Below are positions 42,726 to 52,071 of a DNA stretch of 64,000 nucleotides, piece after piece (position 1 is the first letter of the stretch; every line of letters begins with the position of its first letter). Made by a program: the position numbers and the translations under genes. Below the pieces are notes generated by a model. It was not told the origin of the DNA. It worked only from the letters and a program-made list of their open reading frames with translations, and made no database searches. The DNA comes from Mucilaginibacter mali (GTDB taxonomy: Bacteria; Bacteroidota; Bacteroidia; Sphingobacteriales; Sphingobacteriaceae), in NCBI RefSeq assembly GCF_013283875.1, contig NZ_CP054139.1, positions 5,084,001 through 5,148,000 of the forward strand, written 5' to 3'.

Positions 42726-43378
42726 TTATATTTTTTTAGTTCGTTATACTGGTACGTAAATATACCAGTCTGATTATCAATTGATTGCGATATCATCGCC
42801 TTGGCTACAATACTACCTGGTATGCTATGATATTTGGTTAAGCTACCCATCAGCAGCGGATCAACCAGTTTCATTATGGCATTTATCGCCGACTCGCTAA
42901 ACCGTAATTTTTCTTTACGGCCGGTCAGCATTGATGGCCGGTAAATATGTAACGATGGTATGCCTGCCTTTTTCAGATCATCCTCGGTTTCGCCTTTCAA
43001 TTTCAGATAAGCGTTTGATGAAGCTGCATCTGCCCCAACCGATGATACCCAATGAAACTGTCGAACGCCATTTTTCAGCGCTAATTGTGCCAGGCGAATG
43101 GGATAATCGTGATCTATTTTGCGATACAATATTTTATCGGGCGTTTGCCCAACCGTTGTGCCTAAACAACTAAATACAGCATCGCCGGTAAACTGATCAG
43201 CATATTTATCCAACTGGTCAAAGTCGATCACCAACTGCTCCAGTTTTGGATGCTGTACAGGCAGCGGCCTGCGTGTCAATACTAAAACCTGGTCATAAAC
43301 ATCCCCATCCAATAGCTGCTGTAATAAATGGCTGCCTATCAGTCCGCTTGCACCCGCTATGATCGCTTTTTTGGCCAA
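42722..43378 (-). CDS. NAD(P)-binding epimerase/dehydratase-like protein (HTATIP2-like)
   Basis: 218 residues. Rossmann motif GASGLIGSHLLQQLL at residues 8-22, LTRRPLP, AVFSCLGTTVGQT and HWVSSVGADAASSNAYLKLK, as in HTATIP2/oxidoreductase proteins of the NmrA-like/atypical SDR class. No full catalytic Tyr-x3-Lys: the YLKLKGETEDDL segment places Tyr and Lys in a related position. It starts the ABC-F operon on the minus strand. Substrate is unknown. Confidence 0.88.
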   Translation of the reverse strand: MAKKAIIAGASGLIGSHLLQQLLDGDVYDQVLVLTRRPLPVQHPKLEQLVIDFDQLDKYADQFTGDAVFSCLGTTVGQTPDKILYRKIDHDYPIRLAQLALKNGVRQFHWVSSVGADAASSNAYLKLKGETEDDLKKAGIPSLHIYRPSMLTGRKEKLRFSESAINAIMKLVDPLLMGSLTKYHSIPGSIVAKAMISQSIDNQTGIFTYQYNELKKYK

Positions 43379-43610
43379 GGTAAAATTTTTGCAAAAATAA
43401 GTATAAATAAATTAGGACTGCTGCTTTGGGATGATTTGTGTGATTGCGGTGATGGTCTGAACCATGATTTACCCGATTTGTTGGATTACAGGATCATCTT
43501 ACAATCCTTAAATCAAGAAAAACATGGTCAAACAAATAACCAACATATTTGTCGTACTGCTGTAATTAGCCAATAATAAACGGGTGATACCCCAATAATA
43601 TTTTTGAAAA
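43379..43610. other. intergenic remnant of a dispersed repeat
   Basis: The 232-base gap between the epimerase and MlaE genes has no gene. The stretch GATGGTCTGAACCATGATT and GGATTACAGGATCATC resembles the repeated spacer sequence (CTGAACC-ATGATT / GGATTA-AGGAT) often found beside GxxExxY-type insertions. It is only a remnant here; the match is from memory. Confidence 0.35.
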
Positions 43611-44393
43611 ATGGCAGAACAGGCAGTTATAGTAAGCGGATGGCGCAAATGGCTGGAAGGCGTTGGCGAGCAGGGCGTATTCTTCGCCCGGTTTTTCCGG
43701 AACCTTTTTGCCGGTGGCTTCGAGTGGTCGGAGTTTGTGCGGCAATGTTACGAGATAGGTTACCGCAGCATGATGCTGGTGGGGATCACTTCATTTATTA
43801 TGGGTTTGGTGCTGATCCTGCAGTTGCGGCCCACATTGGTATCGTTTGGGGCGGAGAGTATGTTGCCGCATACGCTTGCGGTTTCGGTGATCCGTGAGAT
43901 AGGCCCGGTAATAACAGCTATCATTTGCGCCGGCAAAATAGCATCGAGCATTGGCGCCGAACTGGGCAGTATGAAGGTAACCGAACAAATAGACGCCATG
44001 GAGGTATCGGGCGCCAACCCGGTGCAATACCTGGTAGTAACCCGCATTTTGGCTACCTGCTTCATGATCCCGCTGCTGGCTATGATAGGCGATGCCATCA
44101 GCCTGTTTGGTGGCTACCTGGCGTTGAATTTTACCGATAGCATCAGCCTGTACCTGTATTTTAATAAATGTATAGCGGCGTTAGATTATACCGATTATCT
44201 GCCGGCACTCATTAAAACTTTCTTCTTCGGGTTTGCCATTGGTTTTGTGGGATGCTATAAAGGCTACCACAGCAACCGAGGTACCGAGAGTGTGGGTATA
44301 GCAGCAAACTCTGCGGTGGTTACCGCCTCATTATGGATATTTTTTCTGGACATGCTTGTGGTACAGATAACCACCATATTATTTTATAAATAG
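43611..44393 (+). CDS. mlaE: MlaE-type ABC transporter permease
   Basis: 260 residues with about five or six membrane segments. Family motifs are seen: VLILQLRPTLVSFGAESMLPHTLAVSVIREIGP, IICAGKIASSIGAELGSMKVTEQIDAMEVSG and the C-terminal GCYKGYHSNRGTESVG. The permease of the Mla lipid-trafficking complex works at the inner membrane. It overlaps nothing; the next two genes, ATPase and MCE protein, follow at 1 and 7 bases. Confidence 0.95.
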   Translation: MAEQAVIVSGWRKWLEGVGEQGVFFARFFRNLFAGGFEWSEFVRQCYEIGYRSMMLVGITSFIMGLVLILQLRPTLVSFGAESMLPHTLAVSVIREIGPVITAIICAGKIASSIGAELGSMKVTEQIDAMEVSGANPVQYLVVTRILATCFMIPLLAMIGDAISLFGGYLALNFTDSISLYLYFNKCIAALDYTDYLPALIKTFFFGFAIGFVGCYKGYHSNRGTESVGIAANSAVVTASLWIFFLDMLVVQITTILFYK

Positions 44394-44394
44394 A

Positions 44395-45177
44395 ATGGAA
44401 ACCACTGAACATAAAGAACTTACAAAAAAGCCTGTCGAAAAGGATAAGCAGGAGGTGATTATCGAGATCAAAGGACTGAAAAAGTCATTTGGTAATAAGC
44501 AGGTATTAAAAAATATCAATCTGAGAGTTCATCGCGGCGAGAACGTGGTTGTGCTGGGGCGCTCCGGGCAGGGTAAATCAGTAACCATACAATGTATCGT
44601 TGGTTTGCTTACACCTGATGCCGGTATACTGAATGTATTGGGACAGGAAGTAGAAAAATTAAACGATAAAGAATTAAAAGAACTGCGTACTAAAATTGGT
44701 TTCCTCTTCCAGGGTGCGGCCTTGTATGATAGTATGACCGTGCGCGAGAACATGGAGTTTGCCCTGACACGTGTGTTAAAAATTACCGAGCAGGCCGAAC
44801 TGGACAAAAAAGTGGAAGAGATATTGGAAAGCGTTGGCCTACCTGATGCTGCCGAAAAAATGCCATCAGATCTGTCAGGTGGGATGCGTAAGCGGATAGG
44901 TTTGGCACGTACGCTGATCGTTCAGCCTGAGATTATGTTGTATGATGAGCCAACTACGGGATTGGATCCCATCACCTCGCGAGAGATCAGTCAGTTGATA
45001 CTGGAAATGCAGAAAAAATATAAAACAACATCGATCATTATTACCCACGATATGGAATGCGCCAAAATTACGGCCGACCGCGTGGTGATAATGGATGATG
45101 GTAAATACGTGGCAGAAGGCACGTTTGATGAGTTGCACAAGTCTGACGACAAATTTGTAAAATCTTATTTTATCTAA
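44395..45177 (+). CDS. mlaF: MlaF-type ABC transporter ATPase
   Basis: 260 residues with a charged N-terminal extension and a full ABC core: GRSGQGKSVTIQCIVG (Walker A), LFQGAALYDSMTVREN (Q-loop), LSGGMRKRIGLARTL (signature), and LYDEPTTGLDP (Walker B). ABC signature and SMTVRENMEF are typical of the MlaF class. Follows mlaE by 1 base and precedes the MCE protein by 7 bases. It powers phospholipid transport between membranes. Confidence 0.95.
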   Translation: METTEHKELTKKPVEKDKQEVIIEIKGLKKSFGNKQVLKNINLRVHRGENVVVLGRSGQGKSVTIQCIVGLLTPDAGILNVLGQEVEKLNDKELKELRTKIGFLFQGAALYDSMTVRENMEFALTRVLKITEQAELDKKVEEILESVGLPDAAEKMPSDLSGGMRKRIGLARTLIVQPEIMLYDEPTTGLDPITSREISQLILEMQKKYKTTSIIITHDMECAKITADRVVIMDDGKYVAEGTFDELHKSDDKFVKSYFI

Positions 45178-45184
45178 GCAAAAC

Positions 45185-45955
45185 ATGAAAACCACATCAG
45201 GTCAAAAAATAAAGATAGGCGGCTTTATTGTAGTAGGGCTGGTCATCCTGTTCCTGGGGATCTTCTTCATCGGGAACCAAAAAAGTATGTTTAGTTCCAC
45301 ATTTAACGTTTATGGCATTTTTAAAAATGTGAACGGTTTGCAGGTAGGTAACAATGTACGCTTCGCCGGTATAAACGTGGGTGTAGTTGATGGCATTGAT
45401 ATTGTTACAGACACAGCGGTGAAGGTTACCCTGACCCTGAACGAGGATGTAAAAAAGTTCATTAAAAAAGACGCGAAGATGAGTATAGGCAGCGATGGAT
45501 TGATGGGCGATAAATTGGTTGTGATAGGCCCGGGGCAAAGCAGCACTGCTGTGAATGAAAATCAGCAACTGGCGGTTGTAAATCCGCTGGATATGGATAA
45601 GGTGATCAACAAACTAACCAAAATTGCCGATAATGCCGCGACCATTACCGAAGGACTTGGCGGCATTGTAAACAAAGTGAACAGCGGGCAGGGTAGCCTG
45701 GGCCGTTTATTGAACAGCGATAAAATGGCTAAGAACCTGGAAAGCACCGTGAGCCAGGCTAAAACCACAATGGCCAGTGTGCATAAAACCACAAAAACCC
45801 TGAACGAAGACCTGACCGCGGCGCAACACAACTTTTTGCTGAAGGGATTTTTCAATAAGAAGAAAAAAGCCGAGAAGGCCAGGCAGGATTCGATAAAAAA
45901 AGCGCAGGAAAAGACCCAGAAGGATGCCCAGAAAGGAGCAAAAGGCAATCAATAA
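45185..45955 (+). CDS. mlaD: MlaD-family (MCE-domain) lipid-binding protein
   Basis: 256 residues. An N-terminal membrane anchor (GGFIVVGLVILFLGIFFIG) and one MCE domain (FKNVNGLQVGNNVRFAGINVGVVDGIDI ... GLMGDKLVVIGP) typical of MlaD, followed by a helical tail and a Lys-rich C-terminal part (residues 220-256). It forms the periplasmic ring in front of MlaEF. The three genes form an operon, ending at the hairpin 45991-46041. Confidence 0.94.
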   Translation: MKTTSGQKIKIGGFIVVGLVILFLGIFFIGNQKSMFSSTFNVYGIFKNVNGLQVGNNVRFAGINVGVVDGIDIVTDTAVKVTLTLNEDVKKFIKKDAKMSIGSDGLMGDKLVVIGPGQSSTAVNENQQLAVVNPLDMDKVINKLTKIADNAATITEGLGGIVNKVNSGQGSLGRLLNSDKMAKNLESTVSQAKTTMASVHKTTKTLNEDLTAAQHNFLLKGFFNKKKKAEKARQDSIKKAQEKTQKDAQKGAKGNQ

Positions 45956-45990
45956 GTTTTGAGCCGCTTACTTAATGGTTAACCGACTAA

Positions 45991-46041
45991 AAACGGGCGT
46001 AAAATCAACCGACTAAACAGTCGGTAATTTTACGCCCGTTT
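45991..46041 (+). terminator. terminator of the mla operon, with palindromic inner arms
   Basis: Outer arms AAACGGGCGTAAAAT (45991-46005) and complement (46027-46041); inner arms ACCGACT (46008-46014)/AGTCGGT. The outer stem is long and T-rich at its end, so it can stop transcription. The inner palindrome resembles a TetR-type operator; a related ACCGATTAA lies just upstream of the TetR gene. Confidence 0.7.
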
Positions 46042-46309
46042 GCTGTTTTAATAGATAAAAATTTAAATTATAGATACATGTACTAATAAAAACATAACTA
46101 TTCGATAATACAGCAATTTGATACTTCGGCCGATATTTGTTTTAAGCGATCATCAACCAAACCCTTGCGCCATTTCTCAATAGTTAAAAGGCCATCATCC
46201 CAGGCTTTTAATAAAAAAAGGATAGTTTTTGCCGCAAAAAATGGATAAAATAGCTGATACTCATATCATTTTTAATGATTATATTTATTGACCGATTAAT
46301 CACTCTACT
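46042..46309. other. intergenic region before the TetR gene
   Basis: The gap between the mla operon and the TetR gene (45956-46309) holds the hairpin above and then 268 bases without a visible gene. It is AT-rich. ACCGATTAA lies at 46291-46299, close to the GTG start. ACCGACTAA occurs at 45982-45990 and 46008-46016. Candidate TetR sites. Confidence 0.4.
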
Positions 46310-46879
46310 GTGTTAGATAAGCAGAAACAGATCCTTGATGCGGCCTTAGGGCTGTTTGTAGCACATGGTTTTCATGGTACGCCAACCAGCAAAATTGCCC
46401 AGGATGCGGGTGTGGCCAACGGCACCTTATTCCATTATTATAAAACCAAGGATGACCTGGTGGCAGGCCTTTATAATCATATAAAGGAAGAACTGGCAAC
46501 AGCCATGTCGGCCATTATTCACGAGAGTGATTTTATTACGCCTAAGTTTCGCAACACCTTTACGCATACTTTGCACTGGGCACTGCAAAACCGGGATAAG
46601 TTTTATTATATCCAACAGTTTGAGCGCTCGCCCCACATGGCCAAGATCAGCAAGGAGGCTATCGAGCAGCAAAGTGTGGTCCTGTCAAAACTGATAGAAG
46701 AAGGGATTAAAAAGAAACTGCTGCAAACTCATCCGCGCGATCTGATCATCACCCTGTTCAACAGCCAGATCTTCGGCCTTTACCAATACCTCACCAGCGA
46801 CGAATTTACCCCCGAGGAAGAACGCCGGATAATTACCGAAGGTTATGAAATGGTTTGGGAAATGCTGAAGTATAAATAA
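46310..46879 (+). CDS. TetR/AcrR-family transcriptional regulator
   Basis: 189 residues starting with GTG (no better ATG nearby). N-terminal TetR DNA-binding domain with KQKQILDAALGLFVAHGFHG and TSKIAQDAGVANGTLFHYYKTKDDL, then a helical ligand domain. The target is unknown; it lies downstream of the mla operon and upstream of an unrelated convergent gene. Candidate operators ACCGAYTAA are noted in the gap upstream. Confidence 0.94.
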   Translation: MLDKQKQILDAALGLFVAHGFHGTPTSKIAQDAGVANGTLFHYYKTKDDLVAGLYNHIKEELATAMSAIIHESDFITPKFRNTFTHTLHWALQNRDKFYYIQQFERSPHMAKISKEAIEQQSVVLSKLIEEGIKKKLLQTHPRDLIITLFNSQIFGLYQYLTSDEFTPEEERRIITEGYEMVWEMLKYK

Positions 46880-46897
46880 ACAGGTGTTGGCTAAAAT

Positions 46898-48808
46898 TTA
46901 GGATACTGATATTTCCAGCCGGACCTCGTTTTGCTCTACACCTAAAGGTAGTGCTTCAAACCCCGGAACAAAGTTAAATACACGGCCATTAGTGGTTGGT
47001 AATTTTAACAAGGGCTGATCGGAAGTTAATTTTACAATTCCACCCTCACGGTTAACTTGCAATGATTTGTTATTTCCGGCAACTGTTACCTTCTCCGTCG
47101 ATTTGGCTATGACAGGTATAATGATCTTGATCAGGCTTTCGGCCTGCAACAGGTAATGCCTGAAGTGTATGCTGACCTTATCGGGAGTAAACTCATAATC
47201 AACTTCGCAATTTACCGGGCCGATGGACGGATCTTTCAGATCGCGGTCTACCAGCTTCGCCCGGGTTTTAATGGTGATCTTATCGCCCGATTCCTGCGTG
47301 GTTATCACCGCGTCGTGGTCGCTGATGTTCATATACAATTTATCATCCATACGCATTTCAATACGGGGCGTGAGCGACATGGCATGCAGGTCGGTTTCTA
47401 CCTGCTGGTTGCCTGCTTCCACCATTTGGTATTCGTTCATACTGGCGCACAGGATGGGTCCGGTTTTTTTATGCCATAACATAGTAAGCGCGCCGCCGCT
47501 GGCATGGCCGTTGGGGGTATGTTTATAATCCCTGTCGTAACCGGTAACGGTGGCCCGGTAATCGCCTTTGGCAACCAGCCAGGTTTGGATATCGCTGAAA
47601 CTTTTTAAGCCATAGGCCTTTTCGCGCGGTATCTCTACGCCCGAAAGATCGACTTTTTTAGGCTGATGCTCCAGTACGGTAATCAAAGCTTTAATATGTG
47701 TGAAGGTATGATGCACACAAACCGGCACCCCATGTGTGGCAAAATGCGGGCCACCCTGCAGCAAACCTTTTATAGTACTGCGCTGCATGAGTTGCGTATT
47801 TAAAAGGGCAGCTTTATAAAAACGCGCGTCGCGATCGGCCAGCAGGGCGTAGGCTGGCTGGCATCCGTCGGATGTGCGGCTGCCCCAATAGGTCCATTTG
47901 TAATTGCGGGTGCCCCAGCTGTTGTCCCAGCCGCCATCGGGCAGCATTAGCTCCATATGGGTTTGCAGAGAGCGGCTTACCTGCTGCAATACTTCCTCAT
48001 CTTTTGTTAATAAACCATATTGGGCAAGCGATGGCAGTGATTCCTCCACATTATACCCCAGATCGACAGAAAAACAGCCTTTTTTACTGGCCTCGTAATA
48101 GGGGTCGCCTTCGCCTTTTAAAAAACCATCTTTAGGCGTAATGAAAGCCATGGCCTGGTGTGCCAGTTCACGGCCTTTGGTTTTAAATTTCGGTTCGTCG
48201 AGTACTTCGCCCAGCAGCGATAATCCGTACGATGCGGTTATCGGGTAATTGATATTACCGAAATTGATGTTAAAGGTATCGTAAATAAAATCGCTGGCTT
48301 TTTTTAACCGGGTCGATAATTCTGTTTTGAAGGCTGCATCCATCAGATCGGCGTGATGTTTCAATGCCTCGGCTAAGGCTATCGACATAAAAACCGTCGT
48401 CCCCTTCCACGATCCTTTTACCGATTCATTCAACCACGAGCCGTCGGGCTGACTTACGCGGCGTTCTATCCAACGGTAAAGCAGCATAGCCGCATCGGTA
48501 TAGCGGCTATCCTTAGTTTGTGCCGCCATGTAAAAGAACGGGTAAATGGTATCGCCCACCCGGCCATGCACCGCCTTATCGGCAGGGCACCAGATGCCGC
48601 CGTAATCGTCGGCACGGCGCTTATCGGTTATTTGCATGGCCAACAGCGTTTCGGCCCATTGGCGCACCAACTGGCTGCTTAGCGCATACAAGTCTTGCGT
48701 ATTTTGGTTTAAAGCCCAGGCATCGCTTAACTTAAAAGCACCGGCCAGCCCGGCGCCAACTATGGCTGATGTTTTAATAAAATGGCGGCGGCTTTGCTGA
48801 TCATGCAT
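46898..48808 (-). CDS. secreted alpha/alpha-toroid protein of uncertain activity
   Basis: 636 residues. N-terminus has SRRHFIKTSAIVGAGLAGA, a Tat-like signal. The first 370 residues are alpha-helical with repeated aromatic stretches (FFYMAAQTKDSRYTDAAMLLYRW, YPITASYGLSLLGEVLDEP, LPDGGWDNSWGTRNYKWTYWG), typical of an (alpha/alpha) barrel of polysaccharide lyases or hydrolases; the last 250 are beta-rich. It may act on a polysaccharide, but I cannot name a family. Stands alone, convergent with the TetR gene. Confidence 0.75.
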   Translation of the reverse strand: MHDQQSRRHFIKTSAIVGAGLAGAFKLSDAWALNQNTQDLYALSSQLVRQWAETLLAMQITDKRRADDYGGIWCPADKAVHGRVGDTIYPFFYMAAQTKDSRYTDAAMLLYRWIERRVSQPDGSWLNESVKGSWKGTTVFMSIALAEALKHHADLMDAAFKTELSTRLKKASDFIYDTFNINFGNINYPITASYGLSLLGEVLDEPKFKTKGRELAHQAMAFITPKDGFLKGEGDPYYEASKKGCFSVDLGYNVEESLPSLAQYGLLTKDEEVLQQVSRSLQTHMELMLPDGGWDNSWGTRNYKWTYWGSRTSDGCQPAYALLADRDARFYKAALLNTQLMQRSTIKGLLQGGPHFATHGVPVCVHHTFTHIKALITVLEHQPKKVDLSGVEIPREKAYGLKSFSDIQTWLVAKGDYRATVTGYDRDYKHTPNGHASGGALTMLWHKKTGPILCASMNEYQMVEAGNQQVETDLHAMSLTPRIEMRMDDKLYMNISDHDAVITTQESGDKITIKTRAKLVDRDLKDPSIGPVNCEVDYEFTPDKVSIHFRHYLLQAESLIKIIIPVIAKSTEKVTVAGNNKSLQVNREGGIVKLTSDQPLLKLPTTNGRVFNFVPGFEALPLGVEQNEVRLEISVS

Positions 48809-49295
48809 ACAGGCTGTAATTGGTTTAGTAAAATTAGCCGCTGCCGCGAATTAACCTTTTGGCTGTTTACCTATTTATTCTGCCTGTTATTCCGTAAGCT
48901 ATGTTCAATTCCATGCCCCGGATGGGGGCTAACTGTTTATAGTTTGTATGGTAAGTGTTTGAGATGGCTCCGTAGGCGCCTCCTTACCAGTTGGCAAAGA
49001 ATCTCAATGCTCCGGTAGGAGCAAAATGTTGGTAGCACTGGGTATGATCTGCTACAGCGTGCCGTCAGGTACGCTATGTTTTATTCCGTACCTAACGGCA
49101 CGGGTATAATTAATACGCATTTTTCTACCAACATTTCACCCCGATGGGGTGCGTTTTGCTGCAAAACTTTCAACATCATTACACTAAGGCCGCAAAATTT
49201 TTACAGTTTTTATTTCTGCATTTTAAAAACCATAATAATACGGGTGGGTTTCTGTTTTAGTATTCTTTGCTTAACTTGAGCCAATAAAACCTTTA
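48809..49295. other. 487-base intergenic region with nested inverted repeats
   Basis: No gene is seen here. The left part (48900-49020) has GC-rich repeated stretches such as GTAGGCGCCTCCTTACC and CTCCGGTAGGAGC; the middle part holds the cruciform at 49024-49136; the right part (49140-49295) is AT-rich and must contain the glgA promoter. Both ends diverge, so promoters for the toroid protein and glgA lie here. Confidence 0.55.
49024..49136. repeat. nested inverted repeats, AAATGTTGGTAG type
   Basis: Outer arms AAATGTTGGTAG (49024-49035) and CTACCAACATTT (49125-49136); inner arms GTGCCGTCAGGTACG (49060-49074) and CGTACCTAACGGCAC (49087-49101) with one mismatch. It can form a long cruciform. 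Confidence 0.75.
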
Positions 49296-50717
49296 ATGAA
49301 AATATATCACCTCGCGGCCGAATGTTACCCCATTGCCAAAGTTGGCGGACTGGCCGATGTTGTTGGCGCGTTACCAAAATACCAGGTTAAGGCCGGTTTG
49401 CAGGCTGCCGTGGCCCTGCCTTTTTATAACCGCAAGTGGGTGCAGGAAAATCAGTTTGATGTAGTCTTCCGCGCATCCAACCTGTTTGGCGGCAAACGTA
49501 CCGAGTTTGAGATCTGGAAAGAACGTACCGATAAGCTGGGTTTTGAATTATATCTTATCCATATCCCCGGTTTGCTGGACCGTGAGAATATTTACAGCTA
49601 CCCCGACGAAAACGAGCAGTTTATGGCTTACCAATTGGCTTTCCTTGATTGGATCAACTGGTCGCAACAATCGCCGGATATTATTCATTGTCATGACCAC
49701 CATTCGGGACTGGTACCGTTCCTGCTGCAATATTCGGCGCCATACGCGCGCCTGGCCAATACGCCTACCGTGTTCACCATCCACAATGGCCAATACCACG
49801 GCGCCTTTAGCTGGACTAAAATAAAATACCTGCCCGAGATAGACATGAACTTTGCCGGCCTGCTTGATTGGGGCGGCGGTATTAACCCGCTGGCTTCGGC
49901 CGTAAGGTGCTGCTCGGCTTATACCACCGTATCGCCAAGCTATATGGATGAACTGAGCTGGCAATCGAACGGCCTGGAGCACCTGTTCCAGATGGAGCGC
50001 GCCCGCGGCGTTGGTATTGTTAACGGTATCGACTCGCAGGTTTGGGATCCGGAAACGGATACGATGATAGCCGGCAACTACTCGGTTAAAAACATCAACA
50101 AAAAAGAAGTAAATAAAGAAGCGTTGTGCAAACGCTTTAATTTGGACAGTAGCCTGCCGCTGATATCGTTCATTGGCCGTTTGGTTAACGATAAGGGCGC
50201 CGATCTGTTGGCATCAGCCATTAACCGCGCTATTAACGAACATCCCGGCAAGGTTAACTTCCTGGTGCTGGGTACCGGCGATCCGGATACCGAAGAGGCA
50301 CTTATCGCGTTGGAACCACATCAGCCGGATAATTACCGCACCTTTATTGGTTATAACGAAGAACTTTCGCACCTGATCTACGCCGGATCTGATTTTCTGT
50401 TGATGCCATCGCGCGTGGAGCCATGTGGATTGAACCAGTTGTACTCGTTGCGTTACGGAACTGTACCTATGGTACACCGCACCGGCGGTTTGCGCGATAC
50501 CGTAATTGATTTTGGCGACGAGGGCGGCTACGGTATCTGCTTCGAGCAAACCAATGTTGATGATATCTGCCACTCGGTAAACCGGGCGGTCGAGTTATAT
50601 GCTGATCAATCGCACCTTAACTTGCTGCGCGCAAAAATGATGGGGCTCGACTTCTCGTGGGACAGATCGGCCAAAGAATATATAGACCTATACGAACGCT
50701 TAATAAACACCATATGA
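49296..50717 (+). CDS. glgA: glycogen synthase GlgA (GT5 family)
   Basis: 473 residues. Typical GT5 start with KVGGLADVVGALPK (residues 15-28), a GINPLASAVRCCSAYTTVSPSYMDE segment, a Rossmann-like C-domain (FIGRLVNDKGADL) and the VEPCGLNQLYSLRYGTVPMV active-site stretch. It builds alpha-1,4-glucan from ADP-glucose, made by the next gene. Its last codon overlaps the glgC start (ATGA). No branching enzyme is in the window. Confidence 0.96.
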   Translation: MKIYHLAAECYPIAKVGGLADVVGALPKYQVKAGLQAAVALPFYNRKWVQENQFDVVFRASNLFGGKRTEFEIWKERTDKLGFELYLIHIPGLLDRENIYSYPDENEQFMAYQLAFLDWINWSQQSPDIIHCHDHHSGLVPFLLQYSAPYARLANTPTVFTIHNGQYHGAFSWTKIKYLPEIDMNFAGLLDWGGGINPLASAVRCCSAYTTVSPSYMDELSWQSNGLEHLFQMERARGVGIVNGIDSQVWDPETDTMIAGNYSVKNINKKEVNKEALCKRFNLDSSLPLISFIGRLVNDKGADLLASAINRAINEHPGKVNFLVLGTGDPDTEEALIALEPHQPDNYRTFIGYNEELSHLIYAGSDFLLMPSRVEPCGLNQLYSLRYGTVPMVHRTGGLRDTVIDFGDEGGYGICFEQTNVDDICHSVNRAVELYADQSHLNLLRAKMMGLDFSWDRSAKEYIDLYERLINTI

Positions 50718-51976
50718 CATCCAAAGTAATCAGCATTGTACTTGGCGGCGGCCAGGGATCGCGGCTATCACCCCTTACAGCCACCCGATCAAAACCCGCT
50801 GTACCTATAGGCGGTAAATACCGCCTGGTCGATATTCCTATCTCTAACTGCCTGCACTCGGGCATATCAAGGATATTTGTATTAACGCAGTTCAACTCGG
50901 CATCGCTAAATAAGCACATTAAGAATACCTACCACTTCAGTACTTTCAGTACCGCTTTTGTAGATATTCTGGCGGCCGAACAAACCCCTACCAGCGGTAA
51001 CTGGTTCCAGGGCACGGCCGACGCGGTACGCCAAAGCCTGCACCACCTTTCGGTGCACGAGTTTGATTATGTGCTGATCCTATCGGGCGACCAGCTGTAC
51101 CAGATGGATTTTGAAGAAATGATCAACCAGCACGTTGCTTTGAAAGCTGATATCTCTATTGCCAGTATCCCTGTGCATGTAAATGATGTCCCGGGCTTTG
51201 GTATCCTGAAAACTGACGATGAGAACAACATCACCTCGTTTATCGAAAAACCAAAAAGCGGTTTCGAGAATTGGGTATCGGAAGTAAGCGACGAGATGAA
51301 AGCGCAGGGCCGTATTTACCTGGCTTCGATGGGTATCTATATCTTCAACCGCCAGGTGCTGTACGATTTGCTGCAGGGTAACGACGCTACCGATTTCGGT
51401 AAGGAGATCATCCCGGCATCAATAAAAACCCACAAAGTGGTTAGCTTCCAGTATGAAGGTTATTGGACCGATATCGGTACTATCCCATCGTTTTTTGAAG
51501 CCAACCTTGGCCTTACCGATGATATACCAGAGTTTAACCTGTTTGGCAGCAAGCCGATATTTACCCGTGCGCGCATGCTGCCGCCATCAAAAATATCGGG
51601 CACGCACCTGGAAAAATCCATTATATCCGAAGGGTGCATTATTAACGCTAAGGAGATCACTCACTCGCTGGTGGGCATACGTACCCGCATTGGTTTTGAT
51701 ACCACGATAGAGAGCTGCTACATTATGGGCGAGGACGAATACCAAACCCTTACCCAGATAGAAGCATCGAAAGCCAATGGTACCCCGGTAATGGGTATAG
51801 GTGACCGCTGCCGGATCAAAAACGCCATTATTGATAAAAACTGCTGCATCGGCAACGATGTAATTATTAACTGTGGCGATAAACTTGCCGATGGCGATTA
51901 CGGAACATATGCCGTTCAGGATGGTATAGTTGTGGTTAAAAAGCGTTCGGTGATACCCGATGGCACAGTGATATAA
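50714..51976 (+). CDS. glgC: glucose-1-phosphate adenylyltransferase GlgC
   Basis: 420 residues from the ATG at 50714, which overlaps the glgA stop. Has GGGQGSRLSPLTATRSKPAVPIGGKYRLVDIPISN near residue 10, FQGTADAVRQSL, and a C-terminal left-handed beta-helix (GCIINAKEITHSLVGIRTRI, GIGDRCRIKNAIIDKNC). It makes ADP-glucose from ATP and glucose-1-phosphate. Followed by a hairpin that probably ends the transcript. Confidence 0.96.
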   Translation: MTSKVISIVLGGGQGSRLSPLTATRSKPAVPIGGKYRLVDIPISNCLHSGISRIFVLTQFNSASLNKHIKNTYHFSTFSTAFVDILAAEQTPTSGNWFQGTADAVRQSLHHLSVHEFDYVLILSGDQLYQMDFEEMINQHVALKADISIASIPVHVNDVPGFGILKTDDENNITSFIEKPKSGFENWVSEVSDEMKAQGRIYLASMGIYIFNRQVLYDLLQGNDATDFGKEIIPASIKTHKVVSFQYEGYWTDIGTIPSFFEANLGLTDDIPEFNLFGSKPIFTRARMLPPSKISGTHLEKSIISEGCIINAKEITHSLVGIRTRIGFDTTIESCYIMGEDEYQTLTQIEASKANGTPVMGIGDRCRIKNAIIDKNCCIGNDVIINCGDKLADGDYGTYAVQDGIVVVKKRSVIPDGTVI

Positions 51977-52011
51977 CACCCCGATTTTTACTTTTAGTTA
52001 AAACAAAATAC

Positions 52012-52058
52012 AAGGGTTACTGCTTATTCATAGGTTAATTGAATATTCAGTAACCCTT
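52012..52058 (+). terminator. terminator after glgC
   Basis: Arms AAGGGTTACTG (52012-52022) and CAGTAACCCTT (52048-52058) with a 25-base loop, followed by a T-rich stretch. About 35 bases past the stop. The small secreted protein gene starts 13 bases later. Confidence 0.65.
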
Positions 52059-52071
52059 ATTTATTTTGATT

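Noticed and set aside
43599..43606. TATTTTTG as a promoter of the mla operon
   Set aside because: Only 4 bases before the ATG, so the transcript would start within the gene; probably chance in an AT-rich gap.
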